A stretch of 18,808 nucleotides of DNA, taken from assembly GCA_021813875.1 (NCBI GenBank), contig JAKAJF010000006.1, positions 1 through 18,808 of the forward strand, in the 5' to 3' direction. The notes below the pieces were generated by a model. It did not search any database, was not told the origin of the DNA, and saw nothing but the letters and a program-made list of their open reading frames with translations. This DNA comes from a bacterium. GTDB taxonomy: Bacteria > Patescibacteriota > Patescibacteriia > Patescibacteriales > JAKAJF01. A program made the translations under genes and the position numbers. Positions 18,786 to 18,808 of this stretch are shown here, piece by piece; within the stretch, counting starts at the first letter, position 1, and each line of letters starts with the position of its first letter.

Positions 18786-18808
18786 AGGAAGGTCTTAATG
18801 ACCTTCCT
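18786..18808 (+). terminator. Terminator hairpin at the window edge
   Basis: AGGAAGGTC-TTAAT-GACCTTCCT, a perfect 9-bp stem 17 nt after the transporter stop. The expected T-run would lie beyond the last base. Confidence 0.65.

Noticed and set aside
1..18808. CRISPR arrays, insertion sequences, prophage or toxin-antitoxin genes
   Set aside because: No regularly spaced repeats, transposase, integrase or terminal inverted repeats were seen on either strand.

Overview
The window (about half G+C, very compact) looks like chromosome of a Candidate Phyla Radiation / Patescibacteria bacterium, most like Parcubacteria. This is inferred from gene content and protein style, not from a marker phylogeny. 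The clues are a short hexameric-type glutamate dehydrogenase, a bifunctional phosphoglucose/phosphomannose isomerase, a MacAB-type exporter with no TolC nearby, DUF5666-like secreted proteins, tRNAs without an encoded CCA end, tight operons whose internal genes mostly lack Shine-Dalgarno (SD) sites, and several probably leaderless starts.

Layout. (1) 1-2832, minus strand: yebC, ruvC, glgA and the first codons of a GH57-like glycosidase. Information-processing genes run into alpha-glucan metabolism. (2) 2974-4217, plus: the sugar-phosphate isomerase and an overlooked 52-residue cysteine-rich protein. (3) 4230-4493: a tRNA-Arg(TCT)/tRNA-His(GTG) operon with its own promoter and terminator. (4) 4592-4906, minus: a small gene with strong promoter, SD and ATG whose frame is broken. 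(5) 4987-5943, plus: a GNAT acetyltransferase and two translationally coupled half-size ferritin-like proteins, then a terminator. (6) 5991-15009, plus: a ten-gene run led by an ECF sigma factor, followed by a two-helix membrane protein (possible anti-sigma), a DUF5666-like protein, MacA-like adaptor, ABC ATPase, MacB-like permease, a second DUF5666-like protein, a DedA protein, a GT4-GT2 fusion glycosyltransferase and a PAP2_C / sphingomyelin-synthase-like membrane enzyme, ended by a bidirectional terminator. (7) 15002-15768, minus: two small cysteine-containing proteins with strong SD sites. (8) 15838-16480, plus: a CsoR-family repressor with a perfect G/C-tract operator inside its promoter, plus thioredoxin. 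(9) 16493-18808, plus: glutamate dehydrogenase and an ACR3/BASS-superfamily transporter, with a terminator at the window edge.

How the parts work together. The sigma-led run reads as one envelope programme: sensing and regulation, export or remodelling, glycosylation, and lipid or lipid-carrier handling. The CsoR-like protein has two cysteines but lacks the copper-ligand histidine. With thioredoxin as its neighbour, this suggests persulfide or thiol sensing rather than copper control. Promoter reading gives two classes of transcript. One has -10 boxes 6-7 nt (once 10 nt) before the ATG and is leaderless or nearly so. The other has a leader that begins with a short hairpin at the predicted +1.
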